DNA of 64,000 bases from Gemmatimonadaceae bacterium (GTDB lineage Bacteria; Gemmatimonadota; Gemmatimonadetes; Gemmatimonadales; Gemmatimonadaceae). The notes under the pieces were generated by a model. The model worked only from the letters and a program-made list of their open reading frames with translations. It did not search any database and had not been told where the DNA came from. Within the stretch, counting starts at the first letter, position 1. The number at the start of each line of letters is the position of its first letter. Made by a program: the position numbers and the translations under genes. Where the stretch lies: the NCBI GenBank assembly GCA_036496605.1, contig DASXKV010000032.1, forward strand, positions 248,001 to 312,000. The letters are read 5' to 3'. Shown one piece after another: positions 63,297 to 64,000 of the stretch.

Positions 63297-63502
63297 GGGA
63301 CGAATCTAGAGGGATTGCCGCGGGGAGTGCTCGATGCTTCACGCTCGCAACGCGTCGGACCGGGGGCATCATCCACGGTCATTCATCCCGCCTCGCTGCG
63401 GGCCGGAGCGGCCGGAGGCCGCTGACTTGCCGCACGAGCACGGTGAGCCCATGATAGGGGCCCCCGCCATTTCCGCCGGGCCACCCACTCGGAGGTACCG
63501 TC

Positions 63503-64000
63503 ATGCGCACATCGTGTCTCGTGTTGATCACGCTCGCCGCCGTCGCCGGATGCACCACACAGCAAGCTCGGCGCACTGATACCACGTCGCCAGCCGCGGC
63601 GACGCTCGCCGGCGCACCGAGCGTCGACGCCGCAGCGATCGGCAAGGCCATCCAAGCCGCCGACTCGGCGCAGGGTGCCGCCCTCCTCAAGGGCGACAGG
63701 GCTGCGGCGGCTGCGTACTACGGCGACGACGCTATCGTCATGGTGCCGAACGACAAGCTGGCCAGGGGACACCAAGCGATCGTGAAGGCGCTCGCCACCT
63801 TCTTGGCAGCCGGAAAGGTCACCGCGTTCGCGACGCACCGTGAGGATCTTCTCATCACCGGCGACTACGCGATCGAGACGGCGTCGTTCGAGATGACAAT
63901 CCAGCCAAAGACAGGCAAGGCGATGAGCGACAAGGGAAAAGGGCTCACGGTTTTCAAGAAGGAGGCGGACGGCAGTTACAAGGCGATCCGCGACATCTTC
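63503..64000 (+). CDS. NTF2/SnoaL-like (DUF4440-type) lipoprotein, 3'-truncated by window edge
   Basis: This frame is open to the end of the window (166 codons seen). It starts at ATG 63503 with GGAGG upstream and a lipoprotein leader (MRTSCLVLITLAAVAGC). The mature part shows the cone-like NTF2/SnoaL pattern: LLKGDRAAAAAYYGDDAIVM, RGHQAIVKALATFL, YAIETASFEMTIQP and GKGLTVFKKEADGSYKAIRD. The last few residues are probably off the window. The role is unknown; such lipoproteins are common in this kind of genome. Confidence 0.8.
   Translation, partial: MRTSCLVLITLAAVAGCTTQQARRTDTTSPAAATLAGAPSVDAAAIGKAIQAADSAQGAALLKGDRAAAAAYYGDDAIVMVPNDKLARGHQAIVKALATFLAAGKVTAFATHREDLLITGDYAIETASFEMTIQPKTGKAMSDKGKGLTVFKKEADGSYKAIRDIF

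Overview
The window is high-GC bacterial chromosome with no IS, phage or CRISPR signature. I think it comes from a Gemmatimonadota-like soil bacterium. This is inference from overall character: many secreted S9, M13 and M20 peptidases, DUF4097 and DUF5916 envelope proteins, a form I CO dehydrogenase, Tat-exported molybdenum enzymes and a caa3-like oxidase operon. No rRNA or other phylogenetic marker is present, so the phylum is not proven.

Layout. 1-9.3 kb: end of pntB, an Ada alkylation-repair protein, a DUF4097 protein, a zinc-ribbon membrane protein, a DUF72 protein, a class A beta-lactamase-fold hydrolase and an S9 peptidase. 9.3-12.8 kb (minus): deoC followed by a two-module ALDH16-type aldehyde dehydrogenase, a compact unit for deoxyribose-phosphate cleavage and acetaldehyde oxidation. 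12.9-20 kb: a lone TonB-plug lipoprotein, a PAS protein, an antitoxin-like HTH protein, an orphan cheB/cheR-PAS signalling operon and small hypotheticals. 20-31.3 kb: mostly envelope proteins (DUF5916 barrel, lipoproteins, Spy-like protein, M13 and M20 peptidases, TPR) and an FHA protein. 31.4-42.1 kb: a periplasmic redox district with a two-subunit isoquinoline-oxidoreductase-type Mo enzyme, beta-propeller proteins, a Tat-exported HisC-like aminotransferase, a PQQ dehydrogenase, cytochrome c and HupE. 42.3-50.2 kb: a complete form I aerobic CO dehydrogenase cluster (coxM-S-L-xdhC/YHS-D-E on minus; coxG divergent on plus beside tRNA-Arg). 50.6-53.9 kb: HAD phosphatase, Gfo/Idh oxidoreductase and small proteins. 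54.1-59.3 kb: a tightly overlapping alternative heme-copper oxidase operon (I-III-membrane protein-CtaG-cyt c-II). 59.4-64 kb: DedA/PAP2 fusion, Ser/Thr kinase, LEA-like protein and a partial NTF2-like lipoprotein.

How it fits together: CO dehydrogenase and the oxidase could form one electron path from CO (or from periplasmic Mo and PQQ enzymes through cytochrome c) to oxygen. The oxidase keeps all metal ligands but lacks two classical proton-channel residues.

DNA-level signals that the genes do not explain: (i) the octamer GCCTAACG/CGTTAGGC occurs about 40 times in 64 kb, in all reading frames, both strands and between genes, far above expectation, like a DNA-uptake-type or chromosome-organisation word. 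(ii) Two families of short-unit, strand-asymmetric repeats sit at gene 3' ends, often supplying the stop codon, and several are arranged as inverted arms. (iii) A REP-like inverted pair lies in frame inside the xdhC/YHS gene.
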